DNA of 64,000 nucleotides from Paralvinella palmiformis (Eukaryota; Annelida; Polychaeta; Terebellida; Alvinellidae): positions 186,001 to 250,000 of the forward strand of contig JAODUP010000118.1 of assembly GCA_025642065.1 (NCBI GenBank). The letters are read 5' to 3'. The translations under genes and the position numbers were made by a program. How positions within the stretch are numbered: position 1 is the first letter of the stretch; every line of letters starts with the position of its first letter. Under the pieces are notes generated by a model. It did no database searches. It was not told the origin of the DNA and saw nothing but the letters and a program-made list of their open reading frames with translations. Shown here piece after piece: positions 48,050 through 62,099 of this stretch.

Positions 48050-49075
48050 TATAATTGTATTTTTCAATGAGCTCAGAGCATCAACAACTGTATGAGCCGG
48101 TTCATTGGAGGTCTCACCATCAACCAATACCTGTGACTTGAATCCATCATCACACAAATTTGGTCTTCGTGGTTGGGATGAAGCTCAACTCCAGTGTTTA
48201 GTTGCTGGGACTGGATCAAATGATGAGATAGGAGCAGGCAAGAGTTTAATTCACAGCAGATCAGGTAACTTCTGCTCAGTGAGTTGTATTCTTAGATTGG
48301 TTTTAATAAACTTTTGTTGACTAAAACTTTGCTCGACTTCAGCTCTGGGCTCTGGATGCTGGAAGAGTTTGCAGCAAGCCAAGAACATTGATGATGTTTT
48401 CATGATCTTTATGTCATCTCGAAGTTTTTCTCTTTCAACTTCACTTATGTGCATACTAAACTCCTTTGCTGACTTCTCATTCATATATGTTTTGCCTAGT
48501 TTAACATCCTTCTGTCTATCTAACTCACAAAGCCAAACAAAATCTGAGAAAGGGCGGTTTTTCATGGCTAGTACGTGGCAGGTGTGATAATTTCTCTCTT
48601 TCATCCTTGGGCAAAATGGTTAGCATTTTATGAGCCGGTTGTTTTTCCGGGGCCTCAATGGACTTGAAAATCGCTTAAGCAACAATTTGTTTGTTTGAGG
48701 CTTCATGGATCTTTATGCTCTCCAGCTTAAATGACTGGCATCCCGACCCAAATGAATTTTTGGCTAAAATGGTCGGGTCTATCTTCCCAGCTGTGCAGCA
48801 AGTTGTGCATATCATCTTACTTGCCTGGCTGTACGTGGATGGAGCATCCGATGTCGAACTGCCCAGCTCTTCATCTATTATCCCCAGCCATGGGTGGACA
48901 ACTTTCCAATTTGGGTTAAACGCCCGTTTTCTGATCTCATACAACCGTTGTATCTTCAGCTTCTCCTCAGAAGTCTTCATTTTCTTGCTGGGTGGAGGTG
49001 GTGATACACCCGCAAAATAACACCACATTTTATCAGTTATTATGTTTATGTTGTCGATATGATCTTGGCACATGT
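48050..49075 (-). pseudogene. hAT/ZNF862-KIAA1586-like transposase-derived remnant
   Basis: From the N-terminal side (high coordinates) the minus strand reads EKLKIQRLYEIRKRAFNPNW then KVVHPWLG, and then a C-x2-C zinc finger (MICTTCCTAGKID...GCQSFKLESIKIHEASNKQ). This is the TTF/BED-type finger found at the start of ZNF862- and KIAA1586-like proteins. A frameshift near 48610-48670 follows, then a charged segment (MKNRPFSDFVWLCELDRQKD; MHISEVEREKLRDDIKI) and, further down, QPRRPNLCDDGFK-like sequence. Frame changes and the lack of the core domain mark a remnant of a hAT-type element rather than a working gene. Confidence 0.55.
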
Positions 49076-49679
49076 GTCAATCAAAATGGCGCCGATATAG
49101 GCATGCTCAATTGTGACAGAAGAATTTTTTTCTTAGCTTGAATAAAAAGAAAAAATAATTGTAGAGGAAATCCTTTCTATCTGACATTATTTTCTCCGTA
49201 ACTTTTGCTAACAACTCTCTGCTGCCACTGAATATTTTCCAACATAATTATTTTTCACTTTCCAGATAACCTTATCGAGCATGCCTAATGGTTATGTCAT
49301 TGCGAAACTATGGTAAAACTGCTATCCTTATTCTTGCCAATTTTAGCTAAGAGACTCGTATGCTCTCGGATTTGTTGTGTGATAATGCACAATCTAAACA
49401 TTAAGCAATGCCATTCGGAAATTTATATTTCCTCAACATCCTGCAAATATGAACTGAAACTGTGAATGTGGAACTTCCCAATAGATCATTATCATTATAG
49501 ATTTGTGCTTAGTGACCAAACCACGGAAAAGAATGGTTGAATGAAAGAAGAAAAAACCCGATGTGCGTAAAACAGAAATGGTCAAGTCACCTGCAAGGCT
49601 AGTTGTTCAAAATATGTAGTCACCCTTCACTAGTTCAGGTTGCCAATGGCGACCAGGTATTTGGGACCCTGACATTATG

Positions 49680-49864
49680 GTGCTTCTGTGGTCTAACTGG
49701 TAGCATGTTGGACCACAGATCAGTACCCCCTGAGTTCGAATCTTGGCGTGGACATATCTGAAGGGTGTTTCATCTTTGACTTTACTTCATTGCCTTTGTA
49801 GGTCGCTATGCCCATTTTACCTATCATGTGTACAAAAATGTGCGAAAAACATTAATCATCATCC
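49680..49864 (+). mobile_element. tRNA-SINE (family S1), diverged copy
   Basis: GGTGCTTCTGTGGTCTAACT start, B box GAGTTCGAATCTTGG, body and ATCATCATCC tail are all present. Confidence 0.85.
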
Positions 49865-49899
49865 AACATTCACATTAATAATAATAATGGTTCAAATGG

Positions 49900-50728
49900 C
49901 AGTTATTTGGGCTGGCCTAGCTGGCAACCTGAAATTTAATTAACCGCTTCACCATGAGGACTAATTCTAAACAAATTTAGAATAGATGACATATTTGATG
50001 GAGAAAGCCTTGCCAGTTGCTTGGCTGGATGTAAAACTCCTACTGTAATGGCCTGAATTGGAACCTCTGATCTCCAGCCAAAAATGACTGTGAGTAGGCA
50101 GTACCACACTGTAACGGATGTGGCCATAGAGACATTACCTCACATTCCAAAACAAGAAGATGACTTCTCTAGTAAATTACCTATTCAGTCAGCATTAACA
50201 ATTAAGATGTTTAAATGGTGCAATTATGTATATAATTAGTTTTCTTTTGGATAATTTCTTTAAACCTCCAAAGCATGAAGTATCAATCAACTGATATTTA
50301 AATATTTCATTAAAACCATTGGCCTATGGCATGCCCGAGATGTATTTGGTATAATATGCAATTCTTTAGATGTAGTTACTGGGGTATCTTTAATAGAATT
50401 GTTCTAAGTGTTGAATTACATCTTGTTTGAATGTCTGTTAATGTTATGCATGCCTTATGGAATACTGAAGATGATTATCATTTATAAATGGTCTAAAATA
50501 TATTGACCAAAGCAATGGTCTTTCCTATAATAAGCCAACTCTATTTAACTTGATGTGCCATTGAAAGACATCTTATGTTGATATTATATCTGATAAAGGC
50601 ATTCATAAATGTATAACAAAAGCAAAGGGGCTATACAGCAGGGACATTCTGCCAGTTTCTTTTACAAATATTTAACCTGCCACTATTAAGCCTAATATTA
50701 GTACTAAACTTTTTTGTACAAACCTATA

Positions 50729-50775
<47 letters not shown>

Positions 50776-52650
50776 CACATACAGAGAAAGCTTGTTAACT
50801 TGATGTCAGTTAAGTGGAATATTCACTTGTGTCAAAGTAGGTTCGAGGTCCTGGCCCCAAGTGTCTAATTTACATGTTATAAGCTTGCCCTTCAAAGTTG
50901 GATGTTTTGAACTTTAGTTGTGTCAACGTCAAATAGCCACCCCCCTTTAAATGAAACAACTTAAGTTGATCCCTTTGTAGCAATAATTGGACTTACGTGG
51001 GTGTCTTAAATAAAAGTGTTCACACAGCATCTACTAATATGTTAGACAATGATGTTACACACAATTATTGTTTAAATGTACTTAATATTTTTCAAAGTTG
51101 TACATAAAAAACTAAATGTAGAAACTACAAGCAAACTCTGCTGTGGGACTTCTTTGTAAATAATAATAAATAATGTGTTGTAAATGTGAATAAAATTATT
51201 TCTTTATTTTATATGTCTTCCTTTATTATTTTCTAATTCATACATGTGTACCACCTGAAATAAAGACTTGATAAGGTTTAACAATACAACACATTTTATT
51301 ATTGCCCACCCCTATTTTATTGCCCTTTCGGTCATTTTGACAAAATCCGACCATCTCATACTTCTGTCGTTTTGAAGTATTTGTGTCATCGTCTGCAACT
51401 TCAATGCAACAAGCTTTTATTGTGGTTAATTATAAAATTTAGGGGACACTAAATGTCCCACTAATTTTCAGATGAGCGATTAATTCACAATATATTTGGG
51501 TGTGGCATGATAATATCGCCAAAGCGTACATTGCCAATGGCCAACTAGTCTAAATAGGTATCTGATAGTTGAAGCATTTCTGTCATAGGGAAATAATGAA
51601 TCGAGTCAGTAAATTCATACTTTGAATTGAACACTTCTTTTATTTATTTACCAGATGATTACAGACAATATAATTCATACCCAGTCACATAGCAAAATGG
51701 CGACTGCTATCCTTTCTGGTCATCCAGGCATGCATACATACAGCTACCATGCATACATGTGTAATAATATCAGACACCATTAAACGATGTTCTCAGTCCT
51801 GCTTTAATGCTGTTTAACATTTATTTTGTCATATTTAGTTCAACAATTTATTTTGTAGTGACTGGAAATTTATGTAGCACTAATTATGAAGTGTTAACTT
51901 CCATATCAATGGATAATATCTCTTTTAGTTTTAGTGAGAAGTTGTATCACTCATGCACACTTCCCACCCTTTGTTGTTATACTTATAATAAAATCACATA
52001 TTACACCCATTCCATTAATAAACATGCAATCCTGGAAACATCCTGGCACCTAATGCCATTTCTTCTATATATATATATATATATCCACTATGACATAATA
52101 GTTATTATAGGTATTGGGTATATATAAATAGGTGTGGGTGTGTATGCATATATATATATATATATATATACATACCGGTGTGTATATATATATATTGTGT
52201 GTGTGTGTTTCTCTTAATGTCTTATAATGCCATATTAATATTCTAACAGTCATCACAGTTAACATATAAAAGTTTGTGCTCTGTGTATAACAATATGAAT
52301 GCTGGGTGACTTGATTGAGAAACATTTTGTTTAGTGTTGAAGTGTACATTTTGTTTTAACTCGAGAATAAATTGAAATCATTTGAGCACTGTTTGGCTTC
52401 CTTGGAACTTTATAAAATGACCAATTTGATGAGCATTTGATCATATACTATTATTACTATATGTGACAGATTAATTGCTCGAACTGTTATATATTTCATG
52501 ACCATTGTACTTGGGCTGTTATTTCGAATCAGGTCCTTAATTGAGATTCAGTCCGTATCATATGCATAGCCATATAGCTGGATTCAAGATGTTGGCCATA
52601 TACTGATTACCACATTAACTAAACAATTTAAACAATATTTAGTAACAGAG
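49900..52650. other. Intergenic, no supported gene
   Basis: The stretch is AT-rich, with a (TA)n tract at 50731-50770 and TA/TG tracts at 52066-52084 and 52149-52208. No coding region was recognised. Confidence 0.55.
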
Positions 52651-52687
52651 CTTTCTGCTGCTGGTGTGCCATTTCTCATAGTTTGTT

Positions 52688-53100
52688 ATATAATGATTGA
52701 TTTATATCTTTTTTGTGCATTCTCCAATGCTGTAGCATTGTGGGGTTTGCATGACGTAATTAACATGCTTTCATTTACATAGAATACAAGTTTCGTACAA
52801 AATGGATATAATTAATAATTGTACAGTTTGTGTTGTGTTGATATGAATTTACATATAACATACAGTTTTAGTGTAATATACATTGAGAATTAGTTTTTCT
52901 GGATTCAGTTTTGTTATATATTCTTGTACCGTGTAAAACAGTGCAACATTATCATATACTGACAATGCTGTATGTCCTAGCGTTATTAGATCAGTAACGT
53001 CAATGTCCAGCCTATCCGTAGTCGGCCGCAGCCCATAGAGAGGAGATCTATGTAATGATTGGGTAGGCTTTGTATGCCATGTTTTGGACAGTGCTCCAAT
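52688..53100 (-). mobile_element. LINE 3'-end family, copy 2
   Basis: The minus strand ends with GCACAAAAAAGATATAAATC and an AATCA-type tail. The 150 bp before it match 33361-33510. A broken frame continues upstream (RSPLYGLRPTTDRLDIDVTD), perhaps the end of a reverse-transcriptase ORF. The family is not determined. Confidence 0.5.
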
Positions 53101-54729
53101 CATGTTAAATCATCTTTTGATAAGTGACATCTTATTTTCTAAACACTGTGATGAATGACCGACAGATAGTTGAACAGGGGTCAGACAAACATCTGCAATT
53201 AATGGTGCTTCAAGTTGTACTTAAATTCTGGTCCACTAGGGGCCGAGAGAGTCATTTTGTTAGTAAATATGTACAGCATATTATTATTTTTGGACCTGGT
53301 TTAGTTTTCTAACATGATGATATCTCGAGGTAAAACAATGTTGGCTCTTCAAATTACTGTCTCGTTATACTGGAAATAATGAACGATCTCATCATGTTGC
53401 CTTAGGGTGAAGATGGACACTGTAGTTCGATTTGATGAATGTATCTATTCACTGGCAGGAGATAAATCATTATCGTAACCTGTGTGAAAGGTGCTTGTAT
53501 ATCAATCAATAAATGGTACTTCACTGTTTCTCTATCATAGCAGGATAAAGTATGATGTGGACATCATTGGATAGAGTACAAAATATTATATAAAAAAGGT
53601 GTAATACTGGCTTTGTTGCTAACCCATATTTTCATTAGCCCTTTCTCCGCCTCTCACACACACAGTCACACATACACATTGTAAAACAATGAATGGGAAG
53701 TTAGAGATCAGAATATTTTATTGTCCATGTCAGTAGATATCAGAGCCAGCAGTGGCAAACACTTCCACCCCCCCTCCCCCATACACACACACACACCAGG
53801 TGGATCAGTTCACTAATGCCATTTGGAACTGTATGACTGTATCAGTAATAACCAGAAATTCCAGAAACAGATTTGCTTCTTTCAAACAAAATGGAATTGT
53901 GATTGAATCCACAAAAAATATTTGACATCTGATTTATTACTTTTAATATTCTTACATGTATTAACAAATAAAAGAAAAAATTCAGGTCCTGCATTTTTTG
54001 GGGGCTTATGTCAACAGTTTTGTTTTATAATACATGATAATTAACATTTGAATTAGAATTTTAAAACGTATTGGAATAGAATTAGTCACAATTTACAAAA
54101 TAGAGAATTGGCTCTGAAAGAAGCAAGTACCAGAATATGTATGATGTGTATACTATAATGTGAGCCGTAGAGGTCTGAATGTCTCATAGACTGTTGAAAT
54201 GAAAGATTGTTTGATAGATAAACATCACTATATCTGGTTGTTTCTTCCATTTACAGTTGCTTGTTTTCTTGTGTGCTGTGAATAAAAGATTATTAATAAT
54301 AATTTAAATAATTACAAAACTTCTATGGCACCAACATCCTCAAAAGGAATCGAGCTCGGTGGCACACCTTAAAGTATGGGGCTTGGGCAAATGTACAGGT
54401 AGATCCCTTAATATGACTCACAAGTAATACAATCCTCTTCAGAATCTTCTCAATAAAACCAGATGGTATGGTGGCATTCAGATGCGACGAATGGTAAACT
54501 TATTTCCAGTTTCAGCTGGTGGACGTCGAGCTTCAGTAATCCAGCTTTGATTTGTGCAGATTTTGGTTTTAATTTGATACACGACTTGTGAGTTTACGCT
54601 GTCAGATGATGTAAACTAGAACTGTTGTCATCTGTTCTACCTGAAATAAAAACGGGACTAACCTGATCAAAGTTTAATTTCATGTTTATTGTGGTACTCG
54701 ACTCACGTCTATGTAATTGTATCTTTTCA

Positions 54730-57000
54730 GTGTGCGCCAGTCCACAAGCATTTATCATCTTCCACCATTATGTAGACTTGGAAGAGTTCATACCAAAATG
54801 GGACAACAAGAGAGTTATACTCAGGAGGGTGGCAATACAGCTGCCCCATCCAGGGGTGCGTCCACATCTGAAGATGTGTCCGACAGGGCTAACAGACCGG
54901 TCACAGCCAGTACCACAGGTCACACTGGACGCAGACGCGTCGACAAACTACTTCGCCGTGCTCAGAACACTCTAGAAGCAAAACTGAGAGGGCGAGATCG
55001 ATCTGCATCTCCATCCTTGGGAAAGACATCCAAGAAGGACACCAGGCCGAGATCGTCTGGCTCATTGGAGCCAAGTCCAAAACCTAGTTACAGTCAATCA
55101 CACAGTACTCCTGAAGAATCTTCTAGTTTACAGGATGTTGATGTTAAAAGTGGCAAACACTCTCAAGAAACAGGAATCTCTGAAACCCACCCAGGAGCTC
55201 ATATCGGTGTTGAAGTGTATGGGGAAGTCCAGACCAGTGGATATCCAGAACTCAGACGCCATCAGTTCATGTGATGACATTACATCAAAGGTGTTAAATG
55301 GTAGGTCTTCGGATGATGAACGTTACTGTAGGCGGCCATCTTGTTTGGATGATGAGCAGATGGAATCGCCTTCAGATGAGGGACTCAGTCCGGATCACAT
55401 TTCAGTGATGCTGAATGATCACGAAATGGCTTCAGATTCACACCAACATCGTGTTAACACAGAGTCTACTGAGCCACCTCCATCGAAGACTAAAGGTCAA
55501 GTGTATACCCCAAAGTTTTCTATTAGTAACATAAAAGAAAAGAGACCAGAAGAACTACAGAGTCATCTCGTGACTGATCTTGGCCTTTCACCCATAGAGG
55601 AGAAATCCAGTACTTTATCATCCGAACTTAAGAGTACAGATCAAGTCCATTCCATCAATTCAGATGTGCCCAGCAGCCACCCTCTCGAGTCCAGTAATCG
55701 AAGACTTTCAACAAATTCACATCAATTAAGTTATGATGCATCGTTTAGAAGTGGTCCTATGGGATCAGTTAATAATGGTGCTAAGTCATTGAACGATGTT
55801 CTGTCAGAGAAAACTGGCAGAGAACGAACTGAAGCTGAAAAGGCTGAGAATGGTGCTTCCATTAATATAGAAAATGGCCATAAGAGATTCAGATCTGGCA
55901 AGTACAAACCTGAACCAGAACAGAGTACTTCAGTTGGTGGGCAACGTGAGGAGGTTTTAACTTCAGCTCACTACAGATCACCAGTCACAGATAGCATGCC
56001 TGAGGAACAATATCTGGGCATACCAAACAGTCGGAGCAGCTCGATTGGCTCCAGTCTGAGTGAGCAGACTTTCACAGATGCGATGACAGATGAGAGCCCA
56101 GGAGAGAGTTCCTACGTGTCAGCCACAGAGAATCATGTCAGTTTGTCATCGCAGAGCTGCCTCGATTCTTCAGATGACGATGAGAGTGATACTGTTTTCA
56201 TGAGTGGATCCACTTCCCAGAGAAGCGTTATGTCCCAGTCGTTCACTGAAGGGAACCAAACATATGATGCTGAATCTGGATTGCTACAGAGGAGAGCCCA
56301 CAGCCAGGATCATCTGGATAAGAGCCCCACTACTGGCATGTCCAGGGCATACAAGCCTGTGGAGGCTTGTTATCCGGTGAACACTTCACGGTGCCTCTCA
56401 GCCACCAGTCATCAGAAGCCACGCAGCCGGGTATCATCCGACGTGTCTGGCAGACAGGTTACTCCATCGCCGAGTCCAAACCTGAAACGTAAGAAGGCAG
56501 CAGCTTCGGAGCAGGACATCACCAATTTAGAGGATGGCAACAATGATAATCATTACTTTCACAAGACGTCCACTCACAGCCTCTCCTTCGATTCTGGACT
56601 TGATTCGGCCACAAAGCATCCCAGGGATGTGGCTGCTATGATGTCGGATGCATTCGTTACTAACATACGCGAAGCCACGTTTGATTTCACACGCCAGATA
56701 CAGTTGCTGGATGATACATTTCTAGGAGGAGAGACCAGCCTGGATCAATATTCCGACACAAACGAAGAAGCCAGTGCTAATATGATGAATCGGTCGCTTT
56801 TTAAGTATTTCGATTCAAGACATCGACAACAGTCATCGACGGGTGATGACAGTGGAGCCAAGACTGGGGTCAGAGCTCCGTCTCGCAGTGTATCGCTAAG
56901 TGATGTAATCGTTAGGCCACAGGTGATAGAGAAGCTGGACTTCAAGAATCTGGAAAAGTTTGAAGGTAACACGCATAATAATGGTGTAATGTCTAAATAA
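54730..57000 (+). CDS. Large Ser-rich protein of unknown family; frame change near 55135-55274
   Basis: A TATCTTTTCAG acceptor ends at 54729. The exon then gives a short 5' leader and an ATG at 54798 in good context (ACCAAAATGG). Frame 0 runs 54798-55274 (MGQQESYTQEGGNTAAPSRG; a basic RRRVDKLLRRAQNTLEAKLR helix near 50). A second frame, one base ahead, runs to the TAA at 56998-57000 (621 codons from 55135). Both frames show the same Ser/Thr/Asp-rich composition, so one protein with an indel near 55221-55224 (a run of four G) or an unseen splice is more likely than two genes. The product looks disordered, with repeated Ser-Asp clusters (CLDSSDDDESDTVFMSGS). Its last 100 residues, with FDFTRQIQLLDDTFLGGETS and VIEKLDFKNLEKFE, look more ordered. 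A possible donor GGTAAC at 56966 means further exons may follow. The family is not recognised. Confidence 0.65.
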
Positions 57001-58240
57001 TTTTGAATAAAGAGATCACCTTTTGCAGTTATTAATTAATTTTTTATTAGAAAATAATGCAATGGTGACCATTCACTGATTCAGTCTGTTTTCATAATGT
57101 TATATGTTTGGCATATTGTTTATCTACTTGAGATAAACCCTGATTCAATTAATGAGCATTGGTAGAAACTGCACTGTTGTAAAATTACACCTTGAAATAT
57201 TATGTCTAGATAATTTCAGACACCTTTATATGTCACAAATTAGTTGAAGTTTAATCGCATTTCTTGACAGTATTTATGTGTTTCACATTTCTTGGTGTAG
57301 CTGTGTGTTTATTCACCCCTGTGACATATAAATAAGGGATCAAAAGAGCCTTGACACACACACTTCATTTGAAATATCTATTTTAACCTCTTCTCTTAGA
57401 AATAAGACAGTGGACTGGTCTTTACATATGCTCTGGAACAAACGTCTGGTGTCTATAATATTGGAGAAAAATGCACTTCGACATTAGACTGCACTTATAA
57501 CAGAAATATCAGATGGTTGAATGAATGTCCAACATTCTGTTCTGATATTCTCATCAGATAATTATCACCAGAATTGTAGTTTTATTCAGATTTAGTTTTT
57601 CACCGATTCCTATTTTTACGATTGTTACATGTTAACTCTGTATATTATGATTAAGCCTATCGGGCAAATCGAGCTGTCCACGGCATCATTTTCCAGTGGT
57701 GCACTGTTTAGTGCACAGTGCTGGCAAACTTCCGGACGGTGGTTTTGAATCTGACTCATACTGGTCAGTATTGTTAGGTTGTTTCCCCCTAGGGAGTCTC
57801 TCCGCCGTACGTTCCAGGTCTGATCAGCGACGAGGCTAAACATACCGCTCATACACTCTAGCCATCAGTAATGTATAATGTCGGTTGTGAGACTTTCTTG
57901 GATTAAGTAGCCAAATTCTTGACCTAACGCTGACACAAGCTGTGTATCTTCCCAATGTCTTGTATTTTATTCAATTTGCGTGCAACTTCAGGCACTGTCT
58001 CTGACCTGCGTTGTTAAAAATATCATAACGTTCTCCTCCATATCAGATAAACAAGATCTCTTTGAGTGCTAATAATTATATATAGAACTGCTCACCTCTC
58101 TAAGCGATAGATGTTATTAGCTATGAATCTGAGTAGATCGTGTGTGGCCTGTCATTATGATTTGTGAAATGGATAACAAACCATCCCGGTACTCTGAATT
58201 TCTAACAATGTGGTTATGTCAGAAAATTTCCTACATGCAC
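57001..58240. other. 3' flank of the Ser-rich gene
   Basis: AATAAA occurs within 10 bp after the stop (57005-57010), too close to be a usual poly(A) signal for a stop at 57000. No other coding region is visible here. Confidence 0.5.
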
Positions 58241-58264
58241 GTCTACCACCTCAAGGTGACTGGA

Positions 58265-58442
58265 TGGTTGGATGTTTGATACTTTACGGCCACTTTTATA
58301 CACAAGGTAGGCTAAATGGTCCGAGTGAGCTCCAGGTGGAGTGATAGATGAAACACCCTTGAGACAATGTCAACAGTGAGATCTGAACTCAGGTGGTTGA
58401 GATCTGTGGCCAACCATGCTACCAATTAGATCATGAAGGCAC
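58265..58442 (-). mobile_element. tRNA-SINE (family S1) with 16-bp TSD
   Basis: The full inverted family sequence is flanked by CCTCAAGGTGACTGGA (58249-58264) and CCTCAAGGTGGCTGGA (58443-58458), one mismatch in 16. Confidence 0.88.
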
Positions 58443-59427
58443 CCTCAAGGTGGCTGGAACACAGCTCTATTTTTTATTTCATTTAACAATAAATGAATCG
58501 GGATATTACACAAATAACTGTTATAGGACTAATATTTTAAATACATAATACATACACATGCTTTGATTGATTCTGGTAGTACTCTTGCTGATCTATAATA
58601 ATGTAAAGGAATATAAATACTAACTTAGCACATTTTATTTAGTTACTGTAAATGTATATAATCCCAATACGTCAGACACATACCAAGATATTATATAATC
58701 AACAAGAGAATTGCGTTTGATGATTCTGTGAGGAAAAAGTTGTTGTATACCATACATTTATGACACTGAAATGAAGGAGACGATAAACTTCGGATATTAT
58801 AATAATAATACAGTGTCTGGGGTCTTATTAAACTAGTTGAGTTTAATTACCATAATGCAGCTATTGGTACAATGATGATTCCTTTACCTGCTCATAAAAT
58901 TCCCAGCTGTGATTTCCATCAAGATTTGGCATAAAAATTAACCCGGGCTTTTGGTATAATTCGGTTTTTAGTGTTTTACTATAGTTATTGCCCAGCCTCG
59001 GGTCTATACACAAAACACAACCTACCAGAGAAGCTTCCTATCAGTCACTGTAATAGCAAAGAATGCCACTGAAATGATGTAACCTAGTAAACACAACAGA
59101 ACTCAGATTTGACATATTAATACTTATTTCCCATTTTGTCATAGAGGTTGAATGTTTAGCTGTTCTGTCCCGTGTGTCATCTTAGCTAACAGTACTGCCT
59201 ATGTTGACTATAATATGGAATTCACTGTCAGCTGCCACTGTCACCCAGTCTTATTGCATTAACAATATGATTTTCCTAATACAGGAATAGGCAAATTTAT
59301 TTTGGCTCCATAGATTTTGGTTCATTATAGATCCTAAACCATACTTTATTTTCAGTATTAAACTATTCTAATTTATTTGCTCATATTTTAGCGTTTGAAT
59401 TGTACTAACGGTCATCATGATCTCGGG

Positions 59428-59616
59428 GGTGCTTCCACGGTCTAGCGGTAGCGTGTTGGACCACAGATCACTATCACCCGTGTTCGAATCTCGGCGTGGG
59501 CATCTGAAGGTTGTTTTACCTTTGACTTCGCTTCATTACCTTTGGAGGTCGCTCGGCCCATTTAGCCTACCATGTGTACAAAAGTGGCCGTAAAACATCA
59601 ATCATCGTCATCATCG
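59428..59616 (+). mobile_element. tRNA-SINE (family S1), well preserved
   Basis: Start GGTGCTTCCACGGTCTAGCG, B box TGTTCGAATCTCGGCG, full body and a CATCGTCATCATCG tail. Confidence 0.9.
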
Positions 59617-61203
59617 ATCAGTCAATTCATAACAAGCTTTATTACCCAGGCATTAAATTATCAGTTTTCACTATCATTTCATCATCATCATCATCACCTA
59701 TTATATTAGGGGACCAAGATCTGTAAAACTCTAATTATTAGAGTATCAACATTTGTTGTGTTGTTATTGTTGTGTCAATGTATATTGTTGTTTACTTATT
59801 GTTTTGCCACATACAGCCGAGACCAAGGTTTCAGTCATGGCCATACATCTGAAGGGTATTTCGTTTTTCATTTCACCTCATTACGTTCATTTAGCCACCA
59901 CTTACTTAAAATTGAGTGTAAAACAACTAAGAAACGTTGCTAATACTATCTGAATATCAGACATAGTACACAACGTATTGATTTAAAAAAAAATTTACCC
60001 CAGAGTTAATTTTATTTGAAATGTCCATAATCTGGAATATAACCATATTCCCCTTTGGCCAAGATGCAGTTTGGATTGATTACACGGGGGGGAGGTTTAT
60101 CATATTTTATTACTAACAATCTCCTTCAACCAGTAGATTATTGTTGAATAAGATATATAATTTGTGATTTAAAAAAGTGCTGTAAAATGTAAATATATAA
60201 TATTTAGCAGTTTTGTTTTTCACGTTTGAAACAGTTTCTAGTGTGTTTAAGTTTTATAACAGAATTTAATTTCTAATATATGACTAGGTCCAGAATTTTT
60301 AATTATTAGAGGCAGAGAATGTTTGCTTTAATTTTAAGGAGATTGAAGGGAGGGAACCAGTACCAATGTTCAAGAGCACCGAGACAACATTTGATCAAGT
60401 TTTCTTTGATGTTTTCTGATGTTCCAAACTGTCCTATCTCCATATTTGTCTGATGAAAATGAAGATAATAAATCCCTTTTGGTTTATTGTACTCACATAT
60501 AAGCATGCAAACATTGACTAATATTTAAGACAAACTGAGTTTTTAATATGTTACAGTAGTACTCTAAATGAGTAATAAAGCTGTTTGGCCAAAACATTTA
60601 ATAAAACATTTCTCATCCAATATTTGCATCATGAGGGGGTGGTGTAACTTCCAAACTGTAATGTAGGTAGTAAAGAAAGTTAACCAGCAAATATTTAACT
60701 TTCAGGCAACCATTTGACAAACTGTAATGTTGCCAAAGGAATAACATTTAATTCTGCACAAAAGCCTTGAGGTTTTCAGATGTTTTGCATGGCTTTATTA
60801 TTGTAAATATTTGCTATCAACATATATCACGAAGATAGAACATTTATTAAACCATAGACCATGTGAAACTCTTTAACTGTATATAACTGTATATAATATT
60901 GTTATATTTGATTAATGATGATATATTTAATTGAGCAATCTTACTAGCACTGTAGCAGGAGCGATTCAAAGGTCAGGAAACCTTGAATAACAAATGAATT
61001 TTCCAGGTCCTGGCAATATGCTTAAATTTTACGAAATCAGAAAATGTACTGGAAAAAACATTGCCCATGAAAAATATCCACTTAGAACAAAAAGCCTGTG
61101 AATAAATATTATGTCTGTAGAATAAAACTCTGATTATAGAAGAAAAAGAGTGCCAGTACATAATCTTGATATCTTATGCTAGTTAAAATTTAAATAAAAG
61201 TGA

Positions 61204-61393
61204 GGGCGCCTCCGTGGTCCAGCGGTAGCGTGCTGGACTACAGATCACTACCACCCATGTTCGAATCCTGGTGTGGGCATATCTGAAGGTTGTTTCGTCT
61301 TTCACTTCGTCTCATTACCTTTGGAGGTCGCTTGGCCCATTTAGCCTACCTTGTGCACAAAAGTGGCCGTAAAACACCAATCATCATCATCAA
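61204..61393 (+). mobile_element. tRNA-SINE (family S1) with 13-bp TSD
   Basis: Head GGCGCCTCCGTGGTCCAGCG, B box TGTTCGAATCCTGG, and an ATCATCATC tail. TTAAATAAAAGTG flanks both sides (about 61190-61202 and 61394-61406). Confidence 0.92.
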
Positions 61394-61720
61394 TTAAATA
61401 AAAGTGGGTGGATAAGACAGCTAGAAGGGAGGAGGCTGTATCATAAAAACATCAATAATCGATTGAATAAATATGATACGCTTTTTTTGCACATATCTTG
61501 ATTTATTACCTTTAAATCTTGTATACTTTTTCCTGGAAAATGGTAATTTTGTCCAGGAAAAGTCCCGGAAAATAATATTTCCTTCGCTGTGGGAACCATG
61601 AAAGATACTGTACAGTGATTCCGCAAATAGTGTGTGTGTAGAAACCTAAAGGGATTTGAATGATAATCATTATTTATCTGTGATAGCAACCTCGAAAAGG
61701 TGTGTTTTCATAATACTCCG

Positions 61721-61860
61721 ATAGCACAGTGGTTAGAGAATTGTGTTTCAAACATGGTGGTTGTAGGTTCAATTTCGACTGAAGCCTGTGTGTGAGATAT
61801 ATTTCTCTAGGGAATATCCGCTCGGCCATTGCAAGGGTTCCATGGCTACTGATGACCTTG
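61721..61860 (+). mobile_element. Degenerate tRNA-SINE head (S3 type)
   Basis: TAGCACAGTGGTTAGAGAAT followed by GGTGGTTGTAGGTTCAATTT, with the A and B box spacing of a tRNA. The body beyond is eroded. Confidence 0.45.
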
Positions 61861-62099
61861 TTCATAGTCCTTTTTATTGGAGCATCATTGCAAGTAACAA
61901 GGATACATGTGACAATTCTTGTTTTTATTACTTTTCCAGAAATATTGAATAATTATCAATTGTTAGTGCTCATCGCCTGTTATGTTTTATATACCTATCC
62001 AATTATTATCATGTAGCTTTTCTTAAGATCCGAATTCTATTAGATTTTGAGTCATATATTTCAGTAGACATTTGATTATTTAAAAAAAGACACTTTTAG

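Noticed and set aside
53760..53800. Possible repeat array of interest
   Set aside because: It is an ordinary C-rich and (CA)n stretch.
59428..59500. Possible genuine tRNA gene
   Set aside because: A and B boxes are present, but the sequence continues into the SINE body and recurs many times with the same tail, so it is a SINE head.
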